NCBI GenBank assembly: GCA_964017195.1
Contig: OZ024888.1
Location: 16,235,701-16,299,700 of the forward strand
Length of the DNA stretch: 64,000 nt
Reading direction: 5' to 3'
Source of the DNA: Siderastrea radians
Taxonomy: Eukaryota > Cnidaria > Anthozoa > Scleractinia > Rhizangiidae
Both the position numbers and the translations under genes were made by a program. The notes beneath the pieces were generated by a model. It searched no databases. It saw only the letters and a list, made by a program, of their open reading frames with translations, and was not told where the DNA came from. Positions 1 to 12,680 of the stretch are shown piece after piece (the stretch's first letter is position 1; each line of letters starts with the position of its first letter).

Positions 1-3000
1 CTAATCACTGTCTGAATCAATCGCACAATGCCTGCGTTTCGAGCTCCATCACTGGTGAAAACTAGGTTTAACTAAGATACTTAAAGGAGCTAAAACAGGG
101 GAGATAAAACATATAAACACACTTGATGTTGCGTAAACTCAATCAATATCGCGTCTTATTTGCCATTAGCTACTGTACAATATTGTCAATAATACAGGCG
201 ATTAATATAAACTACTTCATAGAAAGTGCCACGTACGGAATTTTATTCGCGAGTTGTGAAACTTCGGAGAGTGAAAGGTCGAGGCCTTGCGAGTGAGTGA
301 GTGAGTGAATTTTTGTTCTGCCAGTGTATACAGATGCAGCAAAAATTAGAGAATCCAAGGTACATTGTGAAAAAACCGGTCTCCGGGAACTGCTTGAAAG
401 TGAGCCTGTATAATCAACGCTCACACATTTTAAAAATAATACCCTTCCCGATTCAGAATATCTAGAAATATCGAAAGAAATCACAGGCAGTAGAATTTAC
501 TTACAAAAATATAATGAGTAGAACCCCTTTTGCTCACTTATCACTGTCTGAGTCAATCACACAATGCCGGCGTTTCTAACTGTGCAGAGACAAGTTTTTT
601 CCCTCCAAAAACTCTTGAGTAAAGATTCGTCTCTACTCAGGTTTTGCTCAAGGTGTTTCTTCTTTGCTTGCCCTTTATAAAGTCCTCTAAGGAGACAGAA
701 AGTGAGACAAAGCTTGCTTGTGGACTCCCGAGGCGTAGCCGACGAAAATCGTGGGAAGTACTTGAAGAGGCCATGCCACGGAAATTGTTTCTCACGCAAT
801 AAATCGATCACGAGCATTCGCGACAAGCAGTCATGACGGGAGCCGTTCTATGGACTTTTAATTCCAACGGCTCTCGACCAATCAGAAAACGAGAAATTGA
901 TAACATGTGGTAAGAACAAAAATTCTATGTCTAACCTTTTTTTAACATGAAATTCTGGTTATATATATAATAAAGTTACGGTAGCCATGCATTTACATGT
1001 CCAGAAACACATATTTCCGAGAGTGGAGCATCGGAAGGTGAAAAAAAACATGAAATAAATATAATGCAAGATAAGCTCAGTTCGTGGCAAAGTTTTGTCT
1101 GTGTTCCATGTTCACTAAGATTAATCTTGGCAGACTGAAAACACTCTCGCCGGTCCTAGACGAAACTATCGCTCTGAAACAATTTGCTGTTATCCGAAAT
1201 AAGGAAATCTATGGTTCGTATAAGGATTTTTCAACTCGGAAATAAATGTTCTTTCTATACTGAAGACTGAACCAATTCCCGAGGGTCGGGGGAGGAAGAG
1301 GAAAGTGTTGGTTCGGTTACGTGAAAACGTTTCTGTGGTGGTGTCTCGCTGGCGCCCAGGAAACCCTATCTCATCTCAGACCAATTAATTTGCTATCCCA
1401 TCTAAGGGTAGAGTTACACTTTGCACCACATTTTAGACTGATGTTTTTGCACATTCCATAAAGGCCTAGCTAGATTAGGAAGAAGAGATGCAAAACAGAG
1501 TATATTTTAGCATACTTCAAAGGAGCTAAAACAGCGGAGATACAACATAAAAACACACTTGATGTTTCATAAGCTCAATCAATATCGCGTCTCATTTGCC
1601 ATTAGCTACTGTACAATACTGATTGTCAATAATACCGGCGATAAATATAGATTACTTCATAGAAAGTGCTGTGTACGGAGTTTTATTTGCAAGTTGTGAA
1701 ACTCGGAAAAGGAAAGAGCAAGGCTTTGCGAGTGAGTGAGTGAGTGAGTGAGTGAGTGAGTGAGTGAGTTTTGCTGTGTGCAGTGCATACAGATGTAGCA
1801 AAAATTCAAGAATCCAAATTACAATGTGAAAGAAAAACCGGTCTCCGGGGACTCCTTGAAAGAGAGCCTGTATAAACAACGCTCAGGTATTAAATAATAT
1901 CCTTCCCGATTCAAAATATCTAGAAATATCGGAAGAAAGCACAGACAGTAAACTTTACTTACACAAATGTGATGAGTAGAAACCCTTTTGCTCAATAATC
2001 ACTGTCTGAGTCAATCACACAATGTCAGCGTTTCTAAACTGTGTAGAGACAAGTTTTCCTCTAAAAAACTCTTGAATAAAGAGTCGTCTCTACTCAGGTT
2101 TTGCTCAAGGTATTTTTTCTTTGCTGGCCCTTTTATAAAGTCCTCTAAAGGAACAAAAAGGAAGACAAAGCTTTTAGTGATATTTTCAAAACACAAACTC
2201 CCGCCGTGAGCCAGGCTTGCCGTTGTTTCCTGAACCGCCTCGAAAGCCATTTTGGTACTTGTGCTCTGACTGGCTGGCTGGCTCCACTCGGGACGCTGAT
2301 TGGTCATATTTTCTCATGTTAAAAAGCTATAAGGCTTTTTTTCAAATTTCCTTCAGTTTTTCGTGGTATGGCCTCTTATTTCCCACGATTTTCGTCATGT
2401 AGGCGTCAAAATAAGTTGTGGACTTCCTTGGCTACGCCTCGGGAGTCCACAACATTTCGACGACTAGATCACGAAAGTAAGAGGGAAGTAAGAGTCCATA
2501 CCACGAAGAACTGGAGAAAATTTGCTTTTACCAAGGAAAATTTTTATTTCACGCGGCGCGAGTCTACAATAAATCGATCACAATTTAACATTCGTGACGC
2601 GAGCAGAGGTATGGACTCTCACCTCCAACGGCTCTCGACCAGTCAGAAACGAGAAATTGATAACATGTGGTAAAAACAGAATTCTATATCTAACCTTTAT
2701 CACACGAAATTCTCGTTATATATGTAATAAAGCTACGGTAGCCATGCATATACAATCAAAACGAACGAAGCCCAGAAAGTTCCGAGAGCGGAGCATTGGA
2801 AGGTGAAAACAAGGAATTAAATGTAATGCAAGATGAGCACTTTTCGTGGCATAGTTTTGTCCTTGTTTCATGTTCACTAACTAAGATTAATTTTGGAAGA
2901 CTGAAAACACTCTCGCCGGTCCCAGGACGAAATTATCGCTCAGAAACATATTGCAATTATCCGGAATAAGGAGACCTATGGTTCGTATTAAAAGTTTTCA

Positions 3001-5010
3001 AGCCGGAAATAAATGTTCTTTCTATACTTAAGACAGAACTAATTCCCAAGGGCCAGGGAAGGGGGGTGTTGGTTCTGTTACATGAAAGGGTTTCTGTGGT
3101 TGTGTCTCGCTGGCGCCCAGGAAACCCTACTTCATCTCAGACCAAACATTGCTTTAATTTGCTACCCCATCCAAAGCTGAAGAGTTACATTTTGCACCAT
3201 ATTTCAGACTGATGTTTTTGCACATTCTATAACTGCCTAGCTAAATTATTAAGAAGGGATACAAAACAGGATATACTTCAATATACTTCAAATGAGCTAA
3301 AAAGGCGGAGATATAACATATAAACACACTTGATGTTGCATAAACTCAATCAATATCGCGTCTCATTTGCCATTATCTACTGAACAATATTGTCAATAAT
3401 ACAGGCGATAAATAGAGACTACTTCATAGAAAATGCTACGTACGGAGTTTTATTCACGAGTTGTGAAACTTCGGAAAAGGAAAGAGCAAGGCTTTGTGAG
3501 TGAGTGAGTTTTTGCTCTGTACAGTGTACACAGACGCTGTAAGAATTCAAAAAATCCAAATTACAGTGTGAAAAAAATCGGTCTCCGTGAACTGCTTGAA
3601 AGAGTGTCTGTGTAAATAACGCTCACGTATTAAATAATATCCTTCCCGATTCAAAATATCCAGAAATATCAGAAGAAATCACAGGAAGTAAAATTTTCTG
3701 ACAAAAATGTGATGAGTAGAACCCCTTTTGCTCCCTGTTCACTGTCTGAGTCAATCACACAATGCAGAAGTTTCTAACTGTGCAGAGACAAGTTTTTTTC
3801 CTCCCAAAAACTCTTGAGTCAAGAGTCATCTCTACTCGGGTTTTGCTCAAGGTTTTTTTTCTTTGCCTGCCCTTCTATAAAGTCCTCTAAAGGGACAGAA
3901 GGTGAGACAAAACTTTTAGCCGTGTTTTCAAAACACAAAACTCCCGCCGCGAGCCAGACTGGCCGCTATTTCCTAAACCGCCTCGAAAGCCATTTTGGTA
4001 CTTGTGCTCTGACTGGCTGGCTGGCTCCACTCGAGACGCTGGTTGGTTATATTTTCTCATGTGAAAAAGCTATAAAGCTTTTTTCAAATTTCCTCCAGTT
4101 TTTCGTGGTATGGCCTCTTATTCCCACGATTTTCATCATGTAGCCGTCAAAATAAGTTGTGGACTTCCTTGGCTACGCCTTGGGAGTCCACAACATTTCG
4201 ACGACTAGATCACGAAAGTAAGAGGGAAGTAAGAGTCCATACCACGAAGAACTGGAGAAAATTTACTTTTACCAAGGAAAATTTTTATTTCACGCGGCGC
4301 GAGTCTACAATAAATCGATCACAATTTAACATTCGTGACGCGAGCAGAGGTATGGACTCTCACCTCCAACGGCTCTCGACCAGTCAGAAACGAGAAATTG
4401 ATAACATGTGGTAAAAACAGAATTCTATATCTAACCTTTATCACACGAAATTCTCGTTATATATGTAATAAAGCTACGGTAGCCATGCATATACAATCAA
4501 AACGAACGAAGCCCAGAAAGTTCCGAGAGCGGAGCATTGGAAGGTGAAAACAAGGAATTAAATGTAATGCAAGATGAGCACTTTTCGTGGCATAGTTTTG
4601 TCCTTGTTTCATGTTCACTAACTAAGATTAATTTTGGAAGACTGAAAACACTCTCGCCGGTCCCAGGACGAAATTATCGCTCAGAAACATATTGCAATTA
4701 TCCGGAATAAGGAGACCTATGGTCCGTATTAGGATTTTTCAAGCCGGAAATAAATGTTCTTTCTATACTGAAGACAGAACTAATTCCCAACGGTTGGGGG
4801 AGGGGGAGGGGCCGTTGGTTCTGTTACATGAAATAGTTTCTGTGGTGGTGTCTCGCAGGCGCCCAGGAAACCCTTCTTCATCTCAGACCAAAAATTGCTT
4901 TAATTTGCTACCCCATCTAAAGCTAAAGAGTTACATTTTGCACCACATTTCAGACTGACATTTTGCACATTCTATAACGGCCTAGCTAAATTAGGAAGAA
5001 GAGTTACAAA
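1..5010. repeat. Tandem array of a 1.46-1.74 kb non-coding unit
   Basis: The same landmarks recur in order: the string CACTGTCTGAGTCAATCACA near 541, 1999 and 3739 (a degenerate copy starts the window), a (GAGT)n tract near 290, 1726 and 3496, and the block ending AAGAGTTACA near 4990. Units 2 and 3 are almost identical from about 2440 to 3000 versus 4180 to 4740, so that copy is recent. The first unit lacks roughly 280 bp present in the others. No long or conserved reading frame exists; the small frames found at 2594 and again at 4335 are identical only because the DNA is duplicated. The nature of the unit is unknown (satellite-like or a duplicated non-autonomous element). Confidence 0.85.
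1726..1770. repeat. (GAGT)n microsatellite
   Basis: About eleven GAGT units, the longest of three such tracts, one in each unit of the surrounding tandem array (others near 290-307 and 3496-3510). Length varies between units, as expected for replication slippage. Confidence 0.9.
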
Positions 5011-5298
5011 ACATGAAATAATAGTCAATCAGTAAAATATGGAAAGTAATTGTACAATTGTTAATATAAATACAAAAAGGTTAAAAGGATATCCGATCCT
5101 TGGACTAAAAGTCCAAATTGGAACCGTATCATTTACCACATGCACCCCATCCAGTGTCAGGTGAGGTAGTATTCTCTACTCCACCGGGAACTAATCTCAC
5201 ATAAAGAATGAGAAGATGGTAACTTTTTTGCTCGGAAAGAAATAAGAAAGATAGAATATTCAGGTTGGCACGACCGTGGGACAAAGAAAAAATCTGAG

Positions 5299-5371
5299 TC
5301 CCCGACGGGAATCAAACCCATGACCTTCCGTACACCGGTCGGGCGCTCTAACCACTGAGCTACTGGGAGAC
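5299..5371 (-). repeat. tRNA-derived SINE head (minus)
   Basis: On the minus strand the A-box-like TAGCTCAGTGGTTAGAGC is followed about 35 bases later by a B-box-like GGTTTGATTCCCGTC, the two internal RNA polymerase III promoter elements. Arms are roughly tRNA length. The sequence continues without a terminator into repeat body, and the same module recurs at 7051, so a SINE head is favoured over a functional tRNA gene. Confidence 0.65.
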
Positions 5372-5394
5372 GTGTGTCGAGCGAGGTCATATCT

Positions 5395-5460
5395 ACGTGC
5401 TCAGTGGTTAGAGCGCCCGACCGGTGTACGGGAGTTCATGAGTTCGATTTCCGTCGTGGA
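5395..5460 (+). repeat. tRNA-derived SINE head (plus), opposed to previous
   Basis: GCTCAGTGGTTAGAGCGC and AGTTCGATTTCCGTC form A- and B-box-like elements on the plus strand, 25 bp from the minus-strand copy, so the two heads face away from each other. The body downstream (ACTGAATATTCCATCTTTC) matches the body of the other copy, showing the same SINE family inserted head to head. Confidence 0.6.
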
Positions 5461-7050
5461 CAGTCAAATCTTTTCTTTTTCCTGCACTCGTGACAACTGA
5501 ATATTCCATCTTTCTTAATTTCACCTAGTTTTGACAAACACCAATCAAGAGGAAAGGTACAGTTTACATCCATGAAAAACAAAAAACAACTTCCATGTAA
5601 GGTACACGCCCTCGTTTGTTATATTAAACTCCGTGTCGGATCTGTCTAGTATGCGTATGCATTTTAAATATCCATTTGTAGTGTGTTTACGTGTGAACGG
5701 AAGGCCTACTAAATTAAACTAAACATTAAAATGTAGCCACTTTCAAATTTAAAAAGGTGGAAAACTCACATGTTGTGTAGATATGGATAGGACCGAAAAC
5801 AATTGAATAAGAAACAAAAAACAGCGAGCGCTTTGTTTTCTATCTTTAAATGCCTTAACGAGTTTCCCTCTGTGCTCTGGCGCATCATAATAAAGAATGA
5901 AACACTTGGTCGAAGCATTGGGAAGGATGGCTCGCCGGGAGCAAATATTGAAACAACGCACCGGGAGTTTCAAACTAAAAATGTAAACACAATTTGTATG
6001 AGGCAATGAAATAATGTTTACAGTTTCAAGTTTATACATATATTGTCTGCTGTGATATTGACTGACACAGAAATTGTCCAACAGTTCTGTTTTCAGTTAT
6101 GGCCTAGGCAATAAATCCCATGTCGCACGCAACTAAGAGATCATAGTGTGAGAAAAGCCACAAGTACAGAAAACCTGGTGGCTTATTCATCTGACATAAT
6201 TCCGTGAGCACAGCAGTATTGAACGTAAAGACACAACAACACTGAACAGAAGTCTTGTGAATGCATTTCTCGTGATGAAAATTGCAATTAGCATCCGAAT
6301 GTCAAAATAATTTTGCACAGTGATGCAAAATATAATTGTAAGAACTGTAATATTCAAACAGTTTTGCACTCTTCAAATACACTATTTTGCTATGAAAGCT
6401 TTTTATTTATTATTTCTTGTATTAAGCAAGAAAAATCATGATTCAAATCGCCTTGGTATTAAAAAATTCAAATTTTAAGCATTCTTGTCATTTAGACAGA
6501 TTACCCGGCGGGAATAGATCCCAATTAAACAGTTGAAAACATCCGTACATGTATATCTCAGAAAGAAAAACTAACATAAAAAGTTTCAGTTAATTGCCGT
6601 TTGAATAAAAATCACAAAATAAAGATACGAAATTTGAAATAGGAAAACTAGAAGGAGCTCTTGATCATGTGGAAAGCGGTGATTTTTTAATAATGTAAAC
6701 CTGAAAAAAATTAAATTTATCTTGGTGTAAATTTCCAAGTTTTATAATTTTTAAGTAATGCTCGTCACTGTCCATAAGATTTTTTGTCAGTAAACGTTTA
6801 TTGTACGGCGGGATATCGTCTGAATGAAAATCTCCATGAATCCTAACCGTCTGTACGTGAGGCAAATTGTTATTCAAAATTGAGCGATACTGAATGAATC
6901 CAGTGGCATGTGAAGTAGTACCCTCTTCCCCGCCAGGAACTGATTTCACATAAAGAAAGAAAGGTAGTAAATTTTAAGCTCGGAAAGAAATAAGAAAGAT
7001 AGAAAGGTGGAATATTCAGTTTGTCATAAGGGTGGGACAAAGAAAAAATC

Positions 7051-7117
7051 TGGGTCAGGAATCGAACCCATGACCTCCCGTTCACCGGTCAGACACTTTA
7101 CTCACTGAGCTTCGGAG
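7051..7117 (-). repeat. tRNA-derived SINE head (minus), second copy
   Basis: Diverged copy of the module at 5299, with the B-box-like GGGTTCGATTCC on the minus strand. The A-box region has decayed (TCAGTGAGTAAAGTG). It lies at the matching position in the second unit of the 5.1-8.9 kb duplication. Confidence 0.55.
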
Positions 7118-7148
7118 ACTCGTGGCTAGTGAAGTGAGGTCGTATCTA

Positions 7149-7214
7149 CTTGCTCAGTGGTTAGAGCGTTCGACCAGTGTATAGAAGGTCAAGGGATCGA
7201 TTTCCGTCGTAGAC
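7149..7214 (+). repeat. tRNA-derived SINE head (plus), second copy
   Basis: TGCTCAGTGGTTAGAGCG plus GGGATCGATTTCCGTCG are A/B-box-like. It is paired head to head with the minus-strand copy, exactly as at 5299/5395, and was therefore duplicated with the larger unit. Confidence 0.55.
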
Positions 7215-7798
7215 TCAGTTTTTTCCTTGCACCACGCTCGTGTCAACTGAACATTCCATCTTTCTTAATTTCACGTAGTTTTACCAAACATCAATCAAGA
7301 GGAAAGGTATAGTTTACATCCATGAAAAACAAAAACAACTTACATGCAACTTACAAGGTACACGCCTTCGTTTTTTATATGAAACACCTTGACGGATTTG
7401 TTTATGCTTATGCATTTTAACTCGTTTGCCCTGTACGCTAGTACAAAATAGAATTAATTGAAAATTTCACTTCAAATTTATTTATTTTGAGAATGAATAA
7501 AAAATAAATAAATAATCGAGGGATTAAAAGCCAGTATGTAGTAACTTGCTCTGATGACGGTTGCGTCATCAGAAGAAAACAGCTTTTGTCGATTGTTTTG
7601 GGTTCACACTAGGGTAAACATTAAACCTTCGTTTTCAAACTACACATGTCTGCTGAGTTTCTAGTGTGTTAACGTGTGGAGGGAAGGTCTACTGAATTGT
7701 GCTATATATTAAAATATTTCCACTTTCAAAGTAAAAAAGGGTGGAAAACCCAAATGTTGTGTAGGTATGGCTGAAACCTAAAACAACTGGAAATAAAA

Positions 7799-7829
<31 letters not shown>

Positions 7830-8945
7830 AAAAACAAAAACCGAGCGTTTTGTTTTCTATTTAAGCTCCTTCCGTGCTCTGACGTACAACGGTCAAGGTT
7901 TAAACTATATGAAAATAAAAGCTTGAAACAATGAAACACTTGTCTAAGTGTTGAGAGGGATGGCACGCCGCAAGCAAACATTAAAACAACGCACCGGGAG
8001 TTTCAAACTAAAAATGTAAAGCCATTTGTATGAAGCTAAAAAATAATGTTTACAGTTTCAGTTTTATAGATATGTTGTCTGCTGTGATGTTGACTGACAT
8101 GGAAATTGTCCAACAATTTTATTTTTCAGCTGTGCCCCAGGCAATAAATCCCATGTCGCACGTAATTAAAATATCATAGCGTGAGAAAAAGCCACAAGCA
8201 CGGAAAACCTGGTGGCCTATTCATCTGGCACAATCCTGGTAAGCACCGCAACATTGAAGGTAAAGACATAAGAAAACTGAACAGAAGTGTTTCGTGAATT
8301 TATTTCTCGTGATGGAAATTGAAATTAGCATCTGAATGTCAAAGTTACTTTGCACAGTGATGCAATATATTTTGTCAGAACTATAATATCCAAACACTTT
8401 TTTTATCATTCAAATACACTTTTTACTCTGAAAACGTATTTATTTATTATTTCTTGTATTAGGAAAAAATAAATCATTATTTAGATCGCATTGCTATTAA
8501 AATTCAAATTTTAACCGTTGTTGCCATTTAGACAGATCAGAATCGATCTCATTTAAACAGTTAAAAAGATCCGTTCATGGATATTTTACGAAGAAAAACT
8601 GACATAAACAGTTTCAGTTAATTGTTGTTTTGATAAAAATTGCAAAATAAAGATATGAAATTTCAAATTAAAAATTAGAAAAAGCTCTTCATCATTGTGA
8701 AAAGCAGTTATTTCTAAATAATGAAAAAAAAATTTATCTTGGCATAAACGCGCAAAATTTTTAAAGTTTGACAAGGGCCATTTATAACCTTAAGTAATGT
8801 TCGTCCAGTGCTTCATAAATTTCTTGTCAGTAAATATTTATTGTACGGCGGGATATTATTTGAATGAAAATCTCCATGAATTTTAACTGTCCTAACTGTA
8901 CGTGAGGCCAATTGTTATTCAAAATTGAGCGATACATGTAGAACT

Positions 8946-10525
8946 GGTTGCATATGTTGCTCATTCGAGGCGGTTAGTGAGTAGTTTCAAGCTTTTTCAC
9001 TTGACCAGCTGCATGGTGTTTATTGAAATGCCTCGCGCAGGATTCAACAACAACCGGTTAACACACCAACTCGCTGTAGAGTTGGCGTTTTTCTGTCAAC
9101 GGCAACAGATCTTAAAATCATAAAAAGAATGAAAACACTAAACATGACCCAATAAACCGAAATAAAACATCCAAGGTAGTTGATCTTAAGTAAGGTTAAG
9201 GCACATTTAAACCAAGAACATCAATCGTTTAAGCTATTACTATTAGGTATCCAAGATGCGTGAATTTTAAGAGCCTTCTTAAGCTGAGGTAACGAAAACC
9301 AATAAAAGTGAGGTTTTGTTTGAATCACCTTTGTGTGATGAATTCCAAGAGGACTTCCCCATCCTTCCCTCTCTGGATAAATCACAGCCAAGAACCGAGG
9401 CAAAGACGCAACAGAGTTGAAGGCGGTGGGTGTAAAATTTAAATGTAAGTAATAGGCTGTAATATGAATAAACAAAACGACTGTTTGCAAATGAGCAAAA
9501 ATATTTCGTGGCAATCTTTAACATCATAAAAGCTCGCCCCAGGACCTCTCTCTGTTTTGACTGTCAGTTCAAGAATCTGGCTTTTCGAGCGTATTGAGAT
9601 AGCAGTGACTCCCTGCAAGAAGTATTTTTGCGACAACTTTATTTTTTCGTTATGTACAGTGTGATCTTATCTGCAATCAAGAAAGGAGTAAGGATGAAAA
9701 AGAAGCAAAAAACAGACAAAAGTTTCATAAAGATTGAGCTTTTCTTAATTAGCGAGTAATAAGTAGGATTGGTAGGAAAGGTATTTTGTATGCAATCCCT
9801 TTACTAGAAGTAGTAAATGGCAGTAGCAGTAGTGGCGGGGTGGTGGTAGTGGTTTGGCAGTGGTTAAGAGGTAGTAGTAGTAGTAATACGTAGGGGTGTC
9901 AACCTCAACACTTGTTTTTTCAGCACTGCTATGTAGTAGCTTAGGTCGTCCCAAAAACCGGGAACATTTTTTAGCATTTCGTCGTTATGAAGCTCCTACA
10001 CGAACAAGAAAGCCCAATAGGCATTTTAGCAGGCCGTTCTGACCCTCCCCACCCCTAGGTTTCACAAATGTTAGCGCGATCCTGTATTTATACGAACCGG
10101 CGTGACGAAAAGTGTGATTGTGTGACACAATATTTTGACTATAGCGTTACTGGATGACGTATTAGATGTTTAAACTCCGATGACTCAGCTTATCTTTCTT
10201 ATCGCTTTTATTTCTGCTGAAAAACGCAAATTCACTCAAACGTTGAATGTCGGTATAAATTTAATAATATGCGCATGCGTCTTATATAAGACAGTACCGC
10301 TCTTGAGTACCCGTACCACAAGCTTTACAGCACTTTGTTAGTATGTTAAGCCAACTGGTGCAAAAAAAAAAAGAAAAAAAAAAAGAAAAAACTGGAACGA
10401 CCTGGAAATTATAGGTGGGTAAAGGGACGGAAACGGTGGGAAAGACGAGCTCCGACTCTCCCCAGTCTCCACCCGTTTTATTTTCGCGTTCATTTCCCAC
10501 ATTTTATTTCAACAATGTTGAATGA
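8946..10525. other. Gene-free interval with (GTA)n-rich tract
   Basis: No frame here has the length or composition of a gene. A GTA/GTG-rich simple repeat occupies about 9808-9895. An A/G homopurine run lies at 10362-10390. Nothing else is recognisable. Confidence 0.6.
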
Positions 10526-10958
10526 TACCCGGGGGGGGTACTAAATAAAGTTTTATACGGGGAGGTTCTCCCAGAGGCTCAAACCCCCTTACCCTTCATG
10601 TACTAATGTTTACCAAAATGGCGTCCCTTTCATACAATTAAAGCAAAATTGAACCCGGCTTTTTTATACCTCAAGGATAAGCCAACACAATAGAATTTCC
10701 TTTGATCGCCACATTTTTCCGGACTTTCAGTCGTTCTGGCTCAGTTGCTCAAAGGCTCCAAGTGTTTACTGTTTCTAGTTGTTATTTCTGCCCAAATTTG
10801 GCGTCTCTTTCACTTTGCAGCAGATTTTGTGACCCTTTCATGTACTAAAATGACGATTTTCCCTACCCTTTAGTTTACTGCGAACTTAAAAAAGGCTCCC
10901 CTTTTGGGCGGAGCCTCCCCGTATAGCCCACTATAGGGAGTACCCCCCCCCCCACCGG
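10526..10958. mobile_element. MITE-like element with G/C-run terminal inverted repeats
   Basis: The left end TACCCGGGGGGGGTACT and the right end GAGTACCCCCCCCCC are inverted. A second matched pair lies just inside (TACGGGGAGGTTC versus GAGCCTCCCCGTA). The 0.43 kb interior has no coding potential. A target-site duplication is not clear. This is a non-autonomous DNA element by structure only. Confidence 0.6.
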
Positions 10959-11593
10959 AGTATGATGTTGAATCCGTTTGGTCGCTGCCTTAAAAGCGCT
11001 CAGAAGAAAATTGATAACACTAACAGAGGTAAATGTGATAACACTGACCTTTAGGTTCATGACCTACATGGCATTTGAAAAAAAATTCTGTTCGGTATTA
11101 TAGCAAAACTTGTCGAAAGGTGATCGCCTACTAACGCCCGGGTTAAAGGTTTCTCTTGAATGAATCTTCATATTACCGAATATTTTGTCATTTTGTCATT
11201 TTGTTGAAGGCTAAATGTTTTGATTCGACAAAATAAACCCAGTGTAGACTCTAGCGTTTTTGTTCCCTCTTTATATGAGCTAGATTTCAAATGCGTGAAT
11301 TGAAATAATCTAACCGAACTTTTCATATCGAAATAATTTCGTTATCGTGCGTGTAATTCACTCCGGAAATTTACTTTCTTGTTTTATCCAGGAAAGGCTT
11401 TAAAACGCCTCAGAAATTCCAAGGCCCGAAATGTATGCGTCATTTTTTGGTTGCCGACATTCGGATAAGCCAGTCGAGTCCATTTGAATCAAGTCTTCTA
11501 GAGCTTTCCCATTTGTTTTCACCTTTTAAATGGCGTATTTTGATCCGTATGATGTCCAAAACCCTCTTAAAAATTGTAGCGTACAACCGCAGG

Positions 11594-11669
11594 GGGCCCA
11601 GAGAATCTGTTCGAAATTTGGAGGATTTGTATGGGAATCCTTCAAATTTCGAACAGATTTTCTGGGTCC
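11594..11669. repeat. Perfect-type hairpin repeat
   Basis: Two arms of about 33 bp centred on GAATCTGTTCGAAATTTG and CAAATTTCGAACAGATTTTC, separated by TGTATGGG, form a near-perfect palindrome. It is probably a small foldback or MITE remnant. Overlapping frames on both strands are artefacts of this symmetry. Confidence 0.7.
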
Positions 11670-12513
11670 CCGGTGGTCCAACAATCGGTCGGGCCACCAT
11701 TTTTCAAAACGTGTAATTTTGATCAACTATAAACAAACTCCTTTTACTTTCAAGACAAAAGATATGGATTCCTGTAAATTCTTTTTGCTCCGCATTTTGA
11801 ATTTGCTCACTCGAAATTTGCTGTGAAAACTCTTTTGAAATAAGAGAAACAGCAACCTTGGTTAAATTTTAACAAGTTAACCATCAATTAACCAGTTCCA
11901 GTGAGCATGGTGAGTTGTTTGAAATGTTAACCGTCAAGCCATAAATGGTAAAATTGCATGTTTTGGACGGCAAATTGTAAAAGTCAGGCTTCCAAGAAAA
12001 AAAGCCGCAACTGCGGCCCGTTATAGCTGGATTTCGAGCACAAAATTGAGTGCGAAGACGAGTTTTTGAAGGTGTGACATCGATTTGTTAAGATGCTCCT
12101 ATTGTTACAATTACCGAAACTTGAAAAACATCTAGAAGTATTTAATAAATCAAGTCCTGTCAAATTTAAAACAAATTACCCAAAAGAGCATAAATAACAA
12201 CAAAAATGAGTAAAATGACCAAATGAAGATCTGACTCACCGAGGTAAAAAATCTTCCACTGCGAACCAACAAGTCCTATTCTCAAGATGTTCAAAATCAT
12301 TCATTTTCAAAGCAATACATGTTTTCAGTTCTTACACATTCCTGAGCCAGAGTAGGAGCTTAGTGTGACGAAAGAGTAATTCCTTTCGGTCTTGTCGTAT
12401 CGGCAGAATCGTAGGTGATGGATAAAAAAACGTTGTTGAGCGTAAATTATGTTAAAAGGAAAATTACCAAGGCCACACAGAAATATTCTGCTCCCAATGA
12501 CACCTTTAGCTTT

Positions 12514-12680
12514 AATAGCCCTTTTCACAGTTACCTTTTCTCATTTGCATTACAATGTTTTTGAACATGGATGTGAGGCAATTTCGGGCAATTTTGCTCT
12601 TTTAGCCCGAAATTGGCTCACATCCACGTTCAAAAACATTGTAATGCAAATGAGAAAAGTTGACTGTGAAAAGGGCTATT
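12514..12680. mobile_element. Palindromic MITE (167 bp)
   Basis: It begins AATAGCCCTTTTCACAGT and ends ACTGTGAAAAGGGCTATT, with arms of about 75 bp that pair nearly completely around a short centre near CAATTTTGCTCTTT. The whole unit could fold into one long hairpin. It is non-coding. Confidence 0.8.

Larger units (their letters stand above)
5148..8945. repeat. Tandem duplication of a ~1.75-2.0 kb repeat with SINE heads
   Basis: Positions 5148-6897 and 6898-8945 are diverged copies. Both begin ATCCAGTG, carry CACATAAAGAA near the start, two opposed tRNA-like modules, and later TGTTTACAGTTTCA and TTGTCTGCTGTGAT landmarks in the same order. The second copy contains an expanded CAAAA tract at 7795-7840. 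No coding region was found. It resembles a composite non-autonomous element whose ends carry tRNA-derived sequence. Confidence 0.75.

Noticed and set aside
2594..4547. Identical 70-codon frames at 2594-2806 and 4335-4547 as a conserved small protein
   Set aside because: The flanking DNA is equally identical because the whole 1.7 kb unit is duplicated; no sign of coding constraint.
5299..7214. Functional tRNA genes
   Set aside because: A and B boxes are present, but acceptor-stem pairing is poor, copies are duplicated and diverged, and there is no T-run terminator at the expected place.
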